Assembly: GCA_947685225.1 (NCBI GenBank)
Contig: CANTUV010000077.1
Coordinates: forward strand, 942,501 to 1,006,500
From: Garcia nutans
Taxonomy: Eukaryota; Streptophyta; Magnoliopsida; Malpighiales; Euphorbiaceae
DNA length: 64,000 bases
Reading direction: 5' to 3'
Shown here piece after piece: positions 25,163-36,217 of this stretch. The translations under genes were made by a program, and so were the position numbers. The notes beneath the pieces were generated by a model. That model was not told the origin of the DNA and made no database searches. It saw only the letters and a program-made list of their open reading frames with translations. Positions within the stretch are counted from its first letter, which is position 1, and every line of letters starts with the position of its first letter.

Positions 25163-25980
25163 TTGAACCATTTGTAAATGGAAGTATTACTTGTAAAATA
25201 ATTTATTGCGAATGAGAAGCCAACAGTAGATATATTTAGATTTTCAAACTAATGTTTGAATTAGTTGCATGAATTTGTAACCAAAATTAATTATTGTGTG
25301 CTTGTAATTAAAGGATATATTAAAGTGGTTCATTAATTATAATAAATTTATATTAAAAAAATTCTATTACTTTTTTTAAGTGGTAAATCACCTCAAACTT
25401 ATATGATAATGCTATTTTTTTTTGGCACGGGAAGATTAATAAAATATAAAAGCTCTTATATATATATGTATATATATATATATGTCCTTCTAAAGATAAT
25501 TACAACAAACAATAAAATATCTTCATATGGATTACTTAATTAATTTATTCATATAAAAAAGATATTTTATATATTATTTTAATGAAATTCATCTTAAATT
25601 ATATGTTTATATACATAATATGCAAAACGTTTTTCCTAATTAAATATGTGACTAGATATATTATATAAGAATAAAAAAGCAGTGCAAAATTTATCTTTAA
25701 TTGATTAATTTACTAAAGAGATTTTTTTTTTGAGCCTGATTACTAAAGAGATTGAACATGGCATGATTCTTTAGAAATTATTTTATTATAATCACTGAAT
25801 TAAAGTTAATTATTGGTTGTTGTATTTTGTGTTTTATTTTATAATGAAACAACAGTAAATAAATAAATAAATAAAAAGAGATAAAGAACACATATCACAT
25901 GTGTGCTTTAATTAATTAATTAATCAATTAATTAATAGAAAGAGAGAGAAAGAGAAGATCACTGCATGGTTCCAACATGT

Positions 25981-25989
25981 CTATAAAAG
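25981..25989 (+). promoter_or_regulatory. TATA box of RIP copy C
   Basis: CTATAAAAG, about 95 bases before the start codon, with a CT-rich leader (ACCATCTCTCACTCTCTT). Matches the copy A promoter at 3536-3545. Confidence 0.65.
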
Positions 25990-26080
25990 CACATGATATG
26001 TGAAGCTACAAAACCATCTCTCACTCTCTTAATAATTTTAATTATTTCTCTTAATCTTTTCTTCTCTAATTTGATCAAAT

Positions 26081-26932
26081 ATGAAGGTGTGGGTTGTAGT
26101 ACTTGCAGCATGGTTTTGCTTAAATATTACTTTTGGGTCAGCTAGAGTTAGCTTTTCTCTAGCAAATGATGATGATCTTCTTAACTCCACACTTGCTGCA
26201 GACACAGTAATTAGCTTCAAAACTCAAGGTGCCACAACAAGTAGCTACTCAACATTTCTGCAATCTATAAGAGATGCAGGAAAAAGTGGTAGTACTAGCC
26301 ATGGCATACCAGTGTTAAGGTCTTCAGTTGCTGCAGCTCAACAATATCTTGTTGTAGAACTCTCTAATGGAGCCAAAGAAGTCAATATTGGATTGAATGT
26401 TATAAATTTATACATAGTTGCTTATCAAGTAGGAGCTAATTCATATTTCTTTAGCGATGCTCCTGCTACTGCAATGACTTACCTTTTCAAAAACACAAAA
26501 CAAAACCCACTTAAATTCAGTGGCGGCTATGATGATTTGAAGGCAAAAGGAGCAGATCGAGTCAACACCCAATTGGGTATTTTAGCATTATCTGATGGCA
26601 TTTATACACTTAATAAAGAAACCAAACCAGAAAAAATAGCTAGTCCTCTTGTAGTTATTATCCAAATGGTTGCAGAAGCTACAAGATTTACATATATTGA
26701 GAGAAAAGTGATTGCTAACTTTGGCCAACGATTTATACCACTTCCTGATGTTTTCAGCCGTGAGAATAATTGGGATTCACTATCCTCTGCCATACAAAAG
26801 TCTGATGCACAAGGAAACTTTCCAAAAGGTACAGTAATTCAGTTGCAAAATTCAGATTATACGCCAAATCCCATATCCAAAGTTAGCCAAATAAAACCAG
26901 ATATGGGCATTTTGAAGTATGCAAGTAAATGA
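26081..26932 (+). CDS. Type 1 ribosome-inactivating protein (rRNA N-glycosylase), copy C
   Basis: Intact 283-residue frame, close paralogue of copy A in opposite orientation. The signal peptide covers about residues 1-20. A single RIP domain carries the expected active-site residues: Tyr111, Tyr150, Glu199 and Arg202 (EATRFTYIE), and Trp231 (ENNW). No cysteine occurs after the signal peptide and no lectin part follows, so it is type 1. Asn35 (NST) is a possible glycosylation site. The start is the first ATG after the TATA box and gives a typical signal peptide. Poly(A)-like AATAAA motifs occur at 27002 and 27032. Unlike copy A, the mature N-terminus lacks the repeated FTTxGATA motif. Predicted secreted or vacuolar defence protein; no expression evidence is visible. 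Confidence 0.93.
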   Translation: MKVWVVVLAAWFCLNITFGSARVSFSLANDDDLLNSTLAADTVISFKTQGATTSSYSTFLQSIRDAGKSGSTSHGIPVLRSSVAAAQQYLVVELSNGAKEVNIGLNVINLYIVAYQVGANSYFFSDAPATAMTYLFKNTKQNPLKFSGGYDDLKAKGADRVNTQLGILALSDGIYTLNKETKPEKIASPLVVIIQMVAEATRFTYIERKVIANFGQRFIPLPDVFSRENNWDSLSSAIQKSDAQGNFPKGTVIQLQNSDYTPNPISKVSQIKPDMGILKYASK

Positions 26933-27001
26933 AGTGGCTGCAGCTATTGCTTTGATCACTGATTGTAGCCTTCTCTTGCAGGCTAGCTAGCTAGTAGTTT
27001 A

Positions 27002-27037
27002 AATAAAATTTACCAGTTATTAATGTTGTCCAATAAA
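27002..27037 (+). promoter_or_regulatory. Putative poly(A) signals of RIP copy C
   Basis: AATAAA at 27002-27007 and again at 27032-27037, 70-105 bases after the stop. The first is conserved in copy A. Confidence 0.4.
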
Positions 27038-27314
27038 GCTAGCAGTTTATAGTACATACTGTCTATTTCATCAATTTCTCATCATCAATGTATTCATAAG
27101 TATCCATTTGTATGCATGAGAATTTGAATAATATAAGTATTTAAATTTCTGTATATATTAGACCTACAATTTTAAATTTGAAAGATTATAACATTCTCAA
27201 AGCAACTAAAAATACAAATTCTACAAACATGCTGAATTCCAGTAAATTTGTAAATACAAGATCAATATTTTAATAAATACATCAGTAACTAATCATATTT
27301 GAAGTATATAATTT

Positions 27315-30300
27315 CTACATAATCCATACTTGGCTTTGGTCAGAACTACCACCATCAAGAAGGCTATTTCTAGCAGCTTGGAGCTTTTAAAGAGTATTTC
27401 TTATACTGATTCTATTATCAGGAGAAGCTACTGAGCAAGCCAACCCAATTCCAAGAATTGTGATCAAACAACAATGTTGTGCTTCAGGTTTTATAGTGTG
27501 GACATCAGTATTAAAATTGTCCATTAATGATAGCAGCTCAGGGTCTAGCACTTGTTCTATATTAGCAGGGAAAGCTGATTGCACCCATTCAACCAAATTT
27601 TGTCCAGCCATGAAACTTTCATCAGTAGGGCTCTTTCCTGTAAATAACTCTAATAACATCACTCGAAAGCTGTATACATCTCCTGCTGTTGATGGTTTCA
27701 AACCCAAACCATACTCTGCATATTTATAAATTAACCAAAAGTGTATTAGTAATATACTCAAATTATTAATATAAAGTTAATTTCAATGAAGACTATCAAG
27801 ATACTGACCTGAAGGTATGTAACCTATAGAACCTTTCAGGGCATAAGTTGAGCTAATTGAAGTTTGATCACTCATTTTCTCTATCGGCAACTTAGCTAGT
27901 CCAAAATCTCCGACTTTTGCAGTCATGTCTTCATCCAAAAGAATGTTATTTGGCTTTAAATCACAATGCACCACCGGAACTTCACAATCATTGTGCATGT
28001 AATCTAATTCACTTGCAATGTCAATAGCCATATTTAATCTTTCCACAAGATTCAGCCCATTTCCATCTTCCTTCTGTCGCTTGCCATTTATCCAATCTTG
28101 TAGGCTCCCATTTCCAAAGGAACTCGTAAACGAGAGCTAGAAATTCTGTGTTCTTTAAATCCACGCTTGAGCAAGATGTAATAAGCTTAACAAGATTTGG
28201 ATGCCTCACATTTCTTAAAGCCTCGCATTCTGCAAGAAAGCTCTTATGAAATCCGGTCTGTGTTATGTCAATGACCTTGATTGCCACAGCAGAACCATTT
28301 CCAAGGCAACCTTTGTAAACTAACCCAAAGCCTCCATTTCCAATCAAATTTTGCTCGTTGAAGTTCCCAGTTGCTTGGCGAAGCTTATGGTATGAAATCA
28401 TTGGATGCTGCTCTTTTGTCAGGCTCGAGGAGTGAGCAATCTTTGCTTCCTTAGATAGAAAAACAAACCGATAGAGAAGCACAAAGCTAAAGCTGCAATT
28501 ATACCAGCAACAATGTAGACCTTGGTTGATCTTCTTCCACGAGCTCGAGCATTATGGCATGCCAAATTCAAGGAAGGCTCAGGGTTGCCTTGTAATTGGA
28601 CTCTAGAGAGATTTGTAAATACACCACAAGGAACAGCTCCATCAAGATTGTTCAAGGCAAGGTTTAAGGACTGAAGGGCCAGTAGTTTTTCAAGGTCAAC
28701 AGGAATGGAGCCAGAAAAATTGTTATATGAGAGGTCTAGAGTCTCCAAGCCTCTAACTTCTCCTAAAATGCTTGGAATAGGACTTGAAAATTTCTTTCTT
28801 GCAATGTACAATTCCTCCAAGCTTTTGTAATCTTTGATTGAGTTGGGAATATTAACTGATAAACTATTGTTAGAAAGGTCAATGGTAACAACACTTTCTA
28901 GGTCTCCGATTTCCCCTAACAAATTTCCAGTCAAGAAATTGTTAGACAAGTTCAAGATTGTACTCAAACTTGGAAGATCGAGAATTTCTTTAGGTGCGGT
29001 ACCATTGAGCTTGTTTGGTGGATAAATCCATAGAACGTAGAGAATCGACATTCCAAAAAGTAGTACAATTTGACCCACCAATGCATTTCTTCATAAATCA
29101 ATTTCATTTAGCTTCTGCAGATTACCAAGGGAATTCGGAATCCTTCCATTGAGTTGATTTCCTGCCAAACCCAGCATTTGCAGGTTCTTCAGTTGACCGA
29201 TTTCAGGTGATATTTCACCAGAAAGTGAATTGTAGCTCAAATTTAACAATGTCAAGCTACTATAAGACTACCTGTTGAAGCTGGAACCGAACCATAAATC
29301 CGATTGCCTCCCATGTACAATTTTGCCAAATCCTTGGAAAGATTGCCAATAGATTCTGGAATCACACCCTGAAAAAGGTTTCCATCAATGGCAAGGAATT
29401 TCAGATAGGTATTGTTTGTTAAATAAGTGATGAATCCAAGACCATCATCTCCAAAACTAACAAACCTATTGAAGCCAATATTATACATTTCCAAGAATGG
29501 AAGATTTCCCAATCCTGGAGGCACTGTTCCTTCATGAAGATTATGTGCCATCCCGATAACCTTAATGCTTGTAAGATTGTGCAAAGAAATTGGAATAGTT
29601 CCTGTGAATTTATTGAAGCAAATATTAAGGATTAAAAGATTTGGAAGTGTAACATCAATATCTCTAGGAAGTTCTCCCCACAATTGATTGGAAGCTATGG
29701 CCAAATTAACTAGCGAAGACATGTTGTAAATACTGGAAGGAACTTCACCATTTAGATTTTTTATAGTGAGATCAAGAACTTTCAAGTTTCGAAGACGACC
29801 TAATTCACTTGGAATCATCCCAATAAGAATCAAATCTTCTAATGAAGAAAGATTTGCAATAGAAGATGGAATTGAACCCTAAAGAAGATTTCGACCCAAA
29901 TTCAAGACTTGCAATCTTGAAAGTGAGGAGATTTCTTGAGGAACTTTCCCTGTAATCTGATTCAGTGACAAGTCAAGAAATGTAAGCTCTATTAACTTGC
30001 TTATATTGGAGGGTATTGAACCCCTTAAGCTATTAGAACTTAAATTCAAGACTCTGAGGCTGAAAAGATTAAAGATTTCATCAGGAATTGTTCCTGTAAG
30101 TTGATTGTTCTGAAGCTGAAGAGATTCAAGGAAAGAAAGATTGCCAATATGAGGAGTTGTGGAACCAACAAGTCCTGAGCTAGACAGGTTGAGACCAATC
30201 ACTCTTTGGCCATTTGTGTTGCAAGGAACTCCTGTCCAGTTACAAGGTGATGAGTTGCTAGTCCATGAAGACAAAGAATTGGAAGATTCTGAGCTTATTT

Positions 30301-30445
30301 GAGACTTGAACAAGATCAAAGTTTCCTTGTCTGTTTCAATGGTTTGAGCAGCAGATTTTAAAAATGGAGATATGGGTTTGAAAGATACAAAGATTGCTAA
30401 TAGTAATGACAACACTTTCATAAAATGAGATAGAAGAAGACTCAT
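27315..30445 (-). pseudogene. LRR receptor-like kinase of the Xa21/EFR-like (LRR XII) class, broken
   Basis: Intact relatives are plasma-membrane receptors that sense microbial patterns. Layout: signal peptide and LRR N-cap (NWTGVPCN), many LRRs, a membrane span (IIAALALCFSIGLFFYL), then a kinase with GNGGFG, VAIK, HCDLKPNN and DFG. HCD in place of HRD marks a non-RD kinase. A GT-AG intron of 93 bp (27716-27808) splits the kinase at the site usual for this class. Lesions: TAG at 29879-29881, frameshift near 29265, TGA at 29091-29093, paired compensating frameshifts near 29062 and 28998, frameshifts near 28445 and 28120, and TAA at 27387-27389. The kinase also has Arg in YSFRVMLLE where Gly is usual. 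No full product can be made, although the truncated N-terminal 188-residue LRR part (29879-30445) is open. Confidence 0.9.
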
Positions 30446-30514
30446 TTTTCTGAAGTTTCAATGGGTTTCTGTTTAGTTTTAATTTTGTTTTTGCATAAGA
30501 ATCTTTCATCATCA

Positions 30515-30524
30515 TATATTTATA
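30515..30524 (-). promoter_or_regulatory. TATA-like box of the LRR receptor kinase pseudogene
   Basis: TATAAATATA on the minus strand, 70-80 bases before the start codon. Confidence 0.4.
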
Positions 30525-30559
30525 ATTGGATGGACTTCACTTTACTGCGCACCAAATTT

Positions 30560-31865
30560 TTTGGACTTTTCTGTAATAGTCTTAGCCACATAAATATTTG
30601 AAGATACAAATTTAAAAAAAAAAATTGCATGACATTAAAAAAAATCCAAAAGTTTAATATATTTGCGAGTCTAAAAGAATATTAATTTTTTCTTTTCTCT
30701 TCTCTTCTATTTATTTATTTATAAATTATGCTTATCAAATTATTAATTATATCAAATACTAATACTTGCTGATTAAATATAATAAAATGAAAATTAAATT
30801 TGTTTTGTTTTATACAAGATTAATTTTCATCTATTCAAAAATTAAATTCTCGACTGAAATCAAAAGGTATATTTTACAAGCTCTTAATAATTATGTTAAA
30901 TTTTTTACTATAAAATTAAGAATTCTAAAACTAAAATCCATATATTAAAATTAAAGAATTCATTTTTATATTAATTTAATTATTTATTTATATTTATTAG
31001 AAGTGAAATTTAACGAATTCTATTTCCAAAGTTTTGGAGATTATACCTAAAGATTTTTTATGCCCAAAAGAAAAAACTGTTGTACATGATTAATTGTGGA
31101 TACAAAGAAATGTTGAACCATTCGATTGGCAGGCAAGTCAATTAACAGATATATATGTCCAAATTGACGTCTTTAAAAAGTCAAATTGCAAAGTTAATGT
31201 CAAACCTATGCCTTTTCAAGTCTTGGTCACATTTGATTTCTCATCATCAATTTCTTTTTTCTTTTTTTCCTTTTTAGCATTTTGAAAGTAAATAATTTTT
31301 ATGTTAATTGAAATTAAATTAATTTTATTTTTATAAAATTAAAAATATTGAAGGTTATTATCAGCATAATTATAAATATTATTGCCGTATAATTTGATAT
31401 TAGAAATTTGAGCCGTAGAAATAATTTATTACAATCATAAAAAAAATTGTTACATTCAATAAATTTTATGGATGGAACCATTTTCTAAATCCACTAACTA
31501 TGGAAGCTTTGTCCACTAAGTTATCCTTTTAACTTGCGATCATGAGTTTGAATGATGAAAACTTCCTCTTATAAATACAAAGAAATACTATATATAATAG
31601 ACCTTATAGATAAGACTCTTTTTTAGACACGCATTTGCGATAATATTATACACCGGACTGTTCTTTTTTATAAAATTAAAGATATCATATTTATGCGATA
31701 AACATTACGTTTTAAATTTTTTTTTAAATCGATTTAGATGGATAATCCCTTAAATGATTAGAAATTTAAATTTAAATATTTAAATATAAAATCATAAAAA
31801 TTTTATTTTATGAATACTTTTTTTTATTTCATTATTAATAAGTGTCATGTCGACCTTAGGGTAAG
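30560..31865. other. AT-rich intergenic DNA
   Basis: No supported gene. Short frames at 30766-30948 and 31094-31285 show no domain or typical codon use. Confidence 0.55.
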
Positions 31866-32356
31866 ATAGGGGTGGGCAAATTTTTTTAATCCGACCAAAC
31901 CAAACACACATTTATCGAGTTCGGTCGGCTTATATTGTATATACGGGTAAAATCGAATTTGTATTTTTAAAAAATTTTAGGTTCGGTCAGGTGGTCGAAT
32001 TAAAATTTATTCTTCCGATTGAACTCAAACCCGACTGACACATATATAAATTATATATATATATTTATAAATTATAATATATATTATATAATCCGATCCG
32101 AATAGATCCGAACCAACCCGACATATAAATTTTTAAATATATAATAATATATAATACATATATTTATAATATATATTATATATATTACTATCCGATTTAA
32201 TCCGACCGAACCCGATAGAAACCAAAAACATATTGGTCGATAAAAAATATATATAATTTCAGTCGGATTTATTTTGATTTTTTAGTATATAAATGGGTTC
32301 GATTGGATTAAAATATATTCTCAATTTGACCGAATCCGACTAATGTCCACCCCCCT
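31866..32356. mobile_element. MITE-like element with GGGGTGGGCA ends
   Basis: About 490 bases with imperfect terminal inverted repeats (GGGGTGGGCAAAT left, ATGTCCACCCCC right) and an interior rich in CCGA/TCGG motifs and TA runs. A related copy is at 55697-56075. The layout is like non-autonomous hAT-type MITEs, but an 8-bp target duplication is not evident. Confidence 0.5.
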
Positions 32357-33224
32357 GAAGTAAGCACATAAAGCCCAATGCTTAGGGCAACCACCTCAAA
32401 AGCAACTAAAATTGAAAAAATAATATTAATTTTATGTGTGAATATTTATGTATGTATAAAACAAACAAATTATATATAGGCAACAAGAAACTATATAGTT
32501 TTTTAATTTTTTTTATTTACTTTAAGTTAAAAATATAATACAAGCATAATTTTTCAAAAAAAAAATTTATGCAATTTTTTAATATTTAATATTATATGAT
32601 CAATTAAAATTTTGAATGCCTTAGGGCAATCAAAATTTCATGACCAATCCTGATGAGCGTAAATAATTCTGCGAACGTGGTCGCTCACTTATTAGCAAGA
32701 GCATTACAATTTTTATGAGAATCTAAGGAGTGAAGGTTTGTTTCTCTTTCTTTTATTGTTGAAGCTCTATTTTTGAATTTATAAAACAATTTATTTTTCA
32801 TTAAAAGTATTACTATGAATTTTTTATATAGTATTTGAGTTACTTAAAAATAGTAAATTATAAAATTAGAGAAAATCATATACATTAGAGAGCACTTGTC
32901 TTGAATTGGAGAAATTGTTGAAAATGACATCCATCTTCAATAAAAAAAAATGTACAATACAACAAATTTAATGTCAATCTCAATCCACCAAAATTTGAAA
33001 TAATAAGGATTGAAACTCAAATTTTTTCAAAAATTTGAAAAATCCAAATTTTTAATTGATTTTGAGAAAAAAAAGCAGCTTAAATTTAAATATATTTGAA
33101 ATTATTATTTAGAAATTTAGACAAAAAAATAGTTTTCTGTAAGTCTCATTTTGTACACCGATTCAATCGTACTGTATTCATCTTTTTATACACCAATTCA
33201 ATCGTATTTATATTTTTCTTATTA

Positions 33225-33290
<66 letters not shown>
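33225..33290. repeat. (AAT)n microsatellite
   Basis: About 22 uninterrupted units. The apparent poly-Asn protein here is only this repeat. Confidence 0.95.
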
Positions 33291-33292
<2 letters not shown>

Positions 33293-33660
33293 GCAATTAG
33301 AATTGGAAAGAATGAATTATTTACATAATTACATTGTTTTAAGTATTTTTATTTATTTACTTTTGTTTATAATTACATATAAATTATACGATGGGGACAC
33401 TTTTTTTTCTATTATATTTTTGTATTAACAAACTAACTAATCATTGACTAGCCAGAAAAAAAAAAACTAACTAATCATTGAACATATCATCAATAAGTAA
33501 CAATGGCGTCTGCAAAATATTTTTCAAAAGAAAGAAAAATAAAAAAAAATATTTAGACTTTTGAAATACATAATTTTAAAAAACGAGATTGATTCATTTT
33601 CAAAATATTGAAAATGGCTCCAATCCTAAAGAGATTTGCATATACCAGCTTGTGTGTGTG

Positions 33661-33684
33661 TGAATTATTTCATTTTTTATAATA
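33661..33684. repeat. LINE target-site duplication, left copy
   Basis: TGAATTATTTCATTT followed by TTTATAATA. Matches 35284-35307 with two mismatches. Confidence 0.6.
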
Positions 33685-35283
33685 TATATATATATATATA
33701 TATTCCATAGACAGTTCTAAAGCTCTTGGAAAATAAGATGGCTCGTTTCTTCTGGAGTGGAGGCAACATTCAGAGAAAGCATCATTGGGTAAAATTCAGC
33801 CGATTTTGTTTTTCAACTGCTGAGGGGGGTTTGGGTTGTCGGAGCCTCCTTACCCTCCAAGAGGCATACTCAGTTAAATATTGGTGGATTTATAGGAATT
33901 CTAACTCTATGTGGGCAACTTATATGAAACAAAGATATCATCGGAAAGGCTTAAATGAGCTTCCAAATCACTGATTCGTGTTCTTGGAAGCGAATTTGCA
34001 AAATTAATTTCTTAGCAGAATCTTTGATCAATCAAGGCAATGTTAGCATGAGATGGGTTAATGCCTATGATGGCAAATTTTCTTTATCCTCTGCTTATGA
34101 CAGTGTTAGGCAGAAGCGTGCAATATCCTTAACGGATCGAGCAATCTGGGATGTTTCTATACCTCTAAAGTTTTCCATTTTCACTTGGAGGCTGCTTCGG
34201 TGTGCTATTCCTATGCCACAATGTCTGAAATTATTGGGTATATATGGCCCTTCACGATGTCCTTTTTGCAACAATGCTCTACCTATAATTGATCATGTAT
34301 TTTATAAATGTCCTCACATAGGTAAGATTTGGAACTACTTTGGATCTTTCTTTTTGGACAATATTTCATTCAAAGGATCATTGAGACAAGAACTTGTGTA
34401 TTGGTAGTTAATGAAGAAACCAAAGTCGGCTTTCGGTAGGCTACAATGTTTTATCCCTCAAGTGATTTTATGGGTCATATGGAGCATGTATGCTCGTGTT
34501 ACATGGGGAAATGTGAGCTGCTATCCGATGGTTTTGTATAATGACATCCATAAAATTGTTTTGACTTGGAGTATTGCAAATTCTGGTAAGAAGTTTGCGA
34601 TATCTATTCCTTTTTTATCTTCAGTAGGTTTAATCACAGATAACTTTGGAAAATAGAAGCTGAAATCAGTTCTTGTTTCATGGAAAAAGCCACCGAGTGG
34701 TTGTTACAAACTGAATGTGGATGCCACTTTCACATCTCATACAGCGGCTGGGAGTTGTATTCTTAGAGACGCGCATGGAGGTTTTCTTCACGCCGCCGGT
34801 TTCAAATTGTCTACTTCATCTTCCTTTGATGCTGAGCTTTTAGCTGTTTTGGCAGGTTGCTCATGGTGTTTTGATAATGGTTTCTTTCCTCTTCATTTGG
34901 AATCTGATTGTCTTGAGTTAGTGCAGCATATCCAGAAAGCTTTGTGGACGGATTTAGGTTCTCCTATTGTTAGGGATTTGGCTAAGAGGATGAAGCTTCA
35001 TGATTCTACGGTTCAACATATTTACCGTGATTGTAATCGAGTTGCTCATTATTTGGCTTTCTATTCTAGAATTAATGATGTAACTGTATCTTTTTCTTCT
35101 TTTAACTCTCTACCCTCGTTGGTTAGGGGTCATATACTTCTGAAAGCTTCTTGTACTCCTTATTTGAGATATTAATATATTATATTTCGGGTTATATATA
35201 TATATATATATATATATAAATTAAATCACAGAGTTCAATTAATAAAAATTAAAAAAATTAAAAAATTAAATGTAATAAAAATA
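33685..35283 (+). mobile_element. 5'-truncated L1-type LINE (ORF2 3' part)
   Basis: Retains the end of a plant L1-like ORF2. The part downstream of the reverse transcriptase lies at 33726-33974 (ARFFWSGG, GGLGCRSL). The zinc-binding domain lies at 33955-34407 (WDVSIPLKFSIFTWRLL, then CPFCNN..HVFYKC). An RNase H-like domain lies at 34717-35175 (VDATFTSHTAAGSCILRDA, FDAELLAVLAG, ESDCLELVQ). Stops at 33972, 34405 and 34654 and a frameshift separate the parts. It ends in a (TA)n and A-rich tail and is bracketed by imperfect 24-base direct repeats. Confidence 0.85.
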
Positions 35284-35307
35284 TGAATTATTTCATTTCT
35301 CATAATA
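35284..35307. repeat. LINE target-site duplication, right copy
   Basis: TGAATTATTTCATTT followed by CTCATAATA; partner of 33661-33684. Confidence 0.6.
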
Positions 35308-36178
35308 CATATAGGAAAAAATTAAGATAATATATATATATATATAATATACTATTTTTTCTTGAAATTTCATTTTAATTGTACTTAATTTTTTTTTTTA
35401 CAATTTTACACTTTTGCATTTACATAGATACTGTTTTTTTTAATATTTTATGATATATACCAAATATAAAAAATATATATATTCAATATATATTGTATTT
35501 ATTTGCATAGCATATTTATAAAGTTTTTGTTTGCACAGTATATTTATAATTTTCTTCCCCTTAATATGTATTATAATTTATACTTGAATATCAGAATCTA
35601 GGCCTGCTCCTCATCTTAAAATGCAATGCATATTGCTGGAAAAAGCCCAATGGACTTTTAAGGTTTTTTTTTTAATGAATCGAAGTGAATTAAAAAATAA
35701 AAATTTTATAATACTCCTTCCATCTCAAAAAATTGATATGTATATATTATTTTATTTTCTTTAAATTAGAATTCATTTATCATTTTAGTAAATTAATTGA
35801 TATATTAAATATTTATTATATTCATATTTAATATTACTTATCATAAATAGTTAAAAATATATCTCATTTTAAAATAAGAATATAATAAGAAGAATACATT
35901 TAAATTTGCATTTCCAATAAAAATATTTTTTAGTTCTTTGTGAAATACAAAATATGCCTATTAATGAAAATATAGATTTTTTTGTTGAGTGACAAATAAA
36001 CAAAGATTTAAGAAAAAAAATAGACGTGAACTCGAGTTGGGCTAAGCTAAGTTTGACTTAGATCGCAACTTAGCCCATGGCCTAAATGGCTTGAGCATAT
36101 TTGGGCTTTTTGGGCACCCAGGTTCTCGGGGCGAGCCAGTCGGGAATGTGGAGTATGGATGTAATATCTTATAATTTT

Positions 36179-36217
<39 letters not shown>

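Larger units (their letters stand above)
22600..27140. repeat. Large imperfect inverted repeat (fold-back) containing RIP copies B and C
   Basis: Left arm about 22600-24419, right arm about 24443-27140 read in reverse. Good similarity runs through the RIP 3' end and 3' flank, far-upstream DNA, and 23700-24400 against 24700-25430 (for example TGGTTCAAAATAATAAT at 23965, inverted at 25160). The left arm has lost about 1 kb covering the promoter and the first two thirds of the gene. The axis is a 14-bp perfect stem, GAAAGTTTGTCTAT (24406-24419) and its complement (24443-24456). Confidence 0.85.
32357..33684. other. AT-rich intergenic DNA
   Basis: Holds an (AAT)n microsatellite (33225-33290), a GTGTGTGT run near 33650 and (TA)n at 33682-33703. 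Repeat-like text with AGGGCAA near 32380 and 32625 may be an old element. No gene seen. Confidence 0.5.

Noticed and set aside
30766..31285. Two small plus-strand frames upstream of the LRR kinase pseudogene
   Set aside because: Short, AT-driven composition, no domain and no supporting signals.
33096..33293. Poly-asparagine protein
   Set aside because: Produced by the (AAT)n microsatellite.
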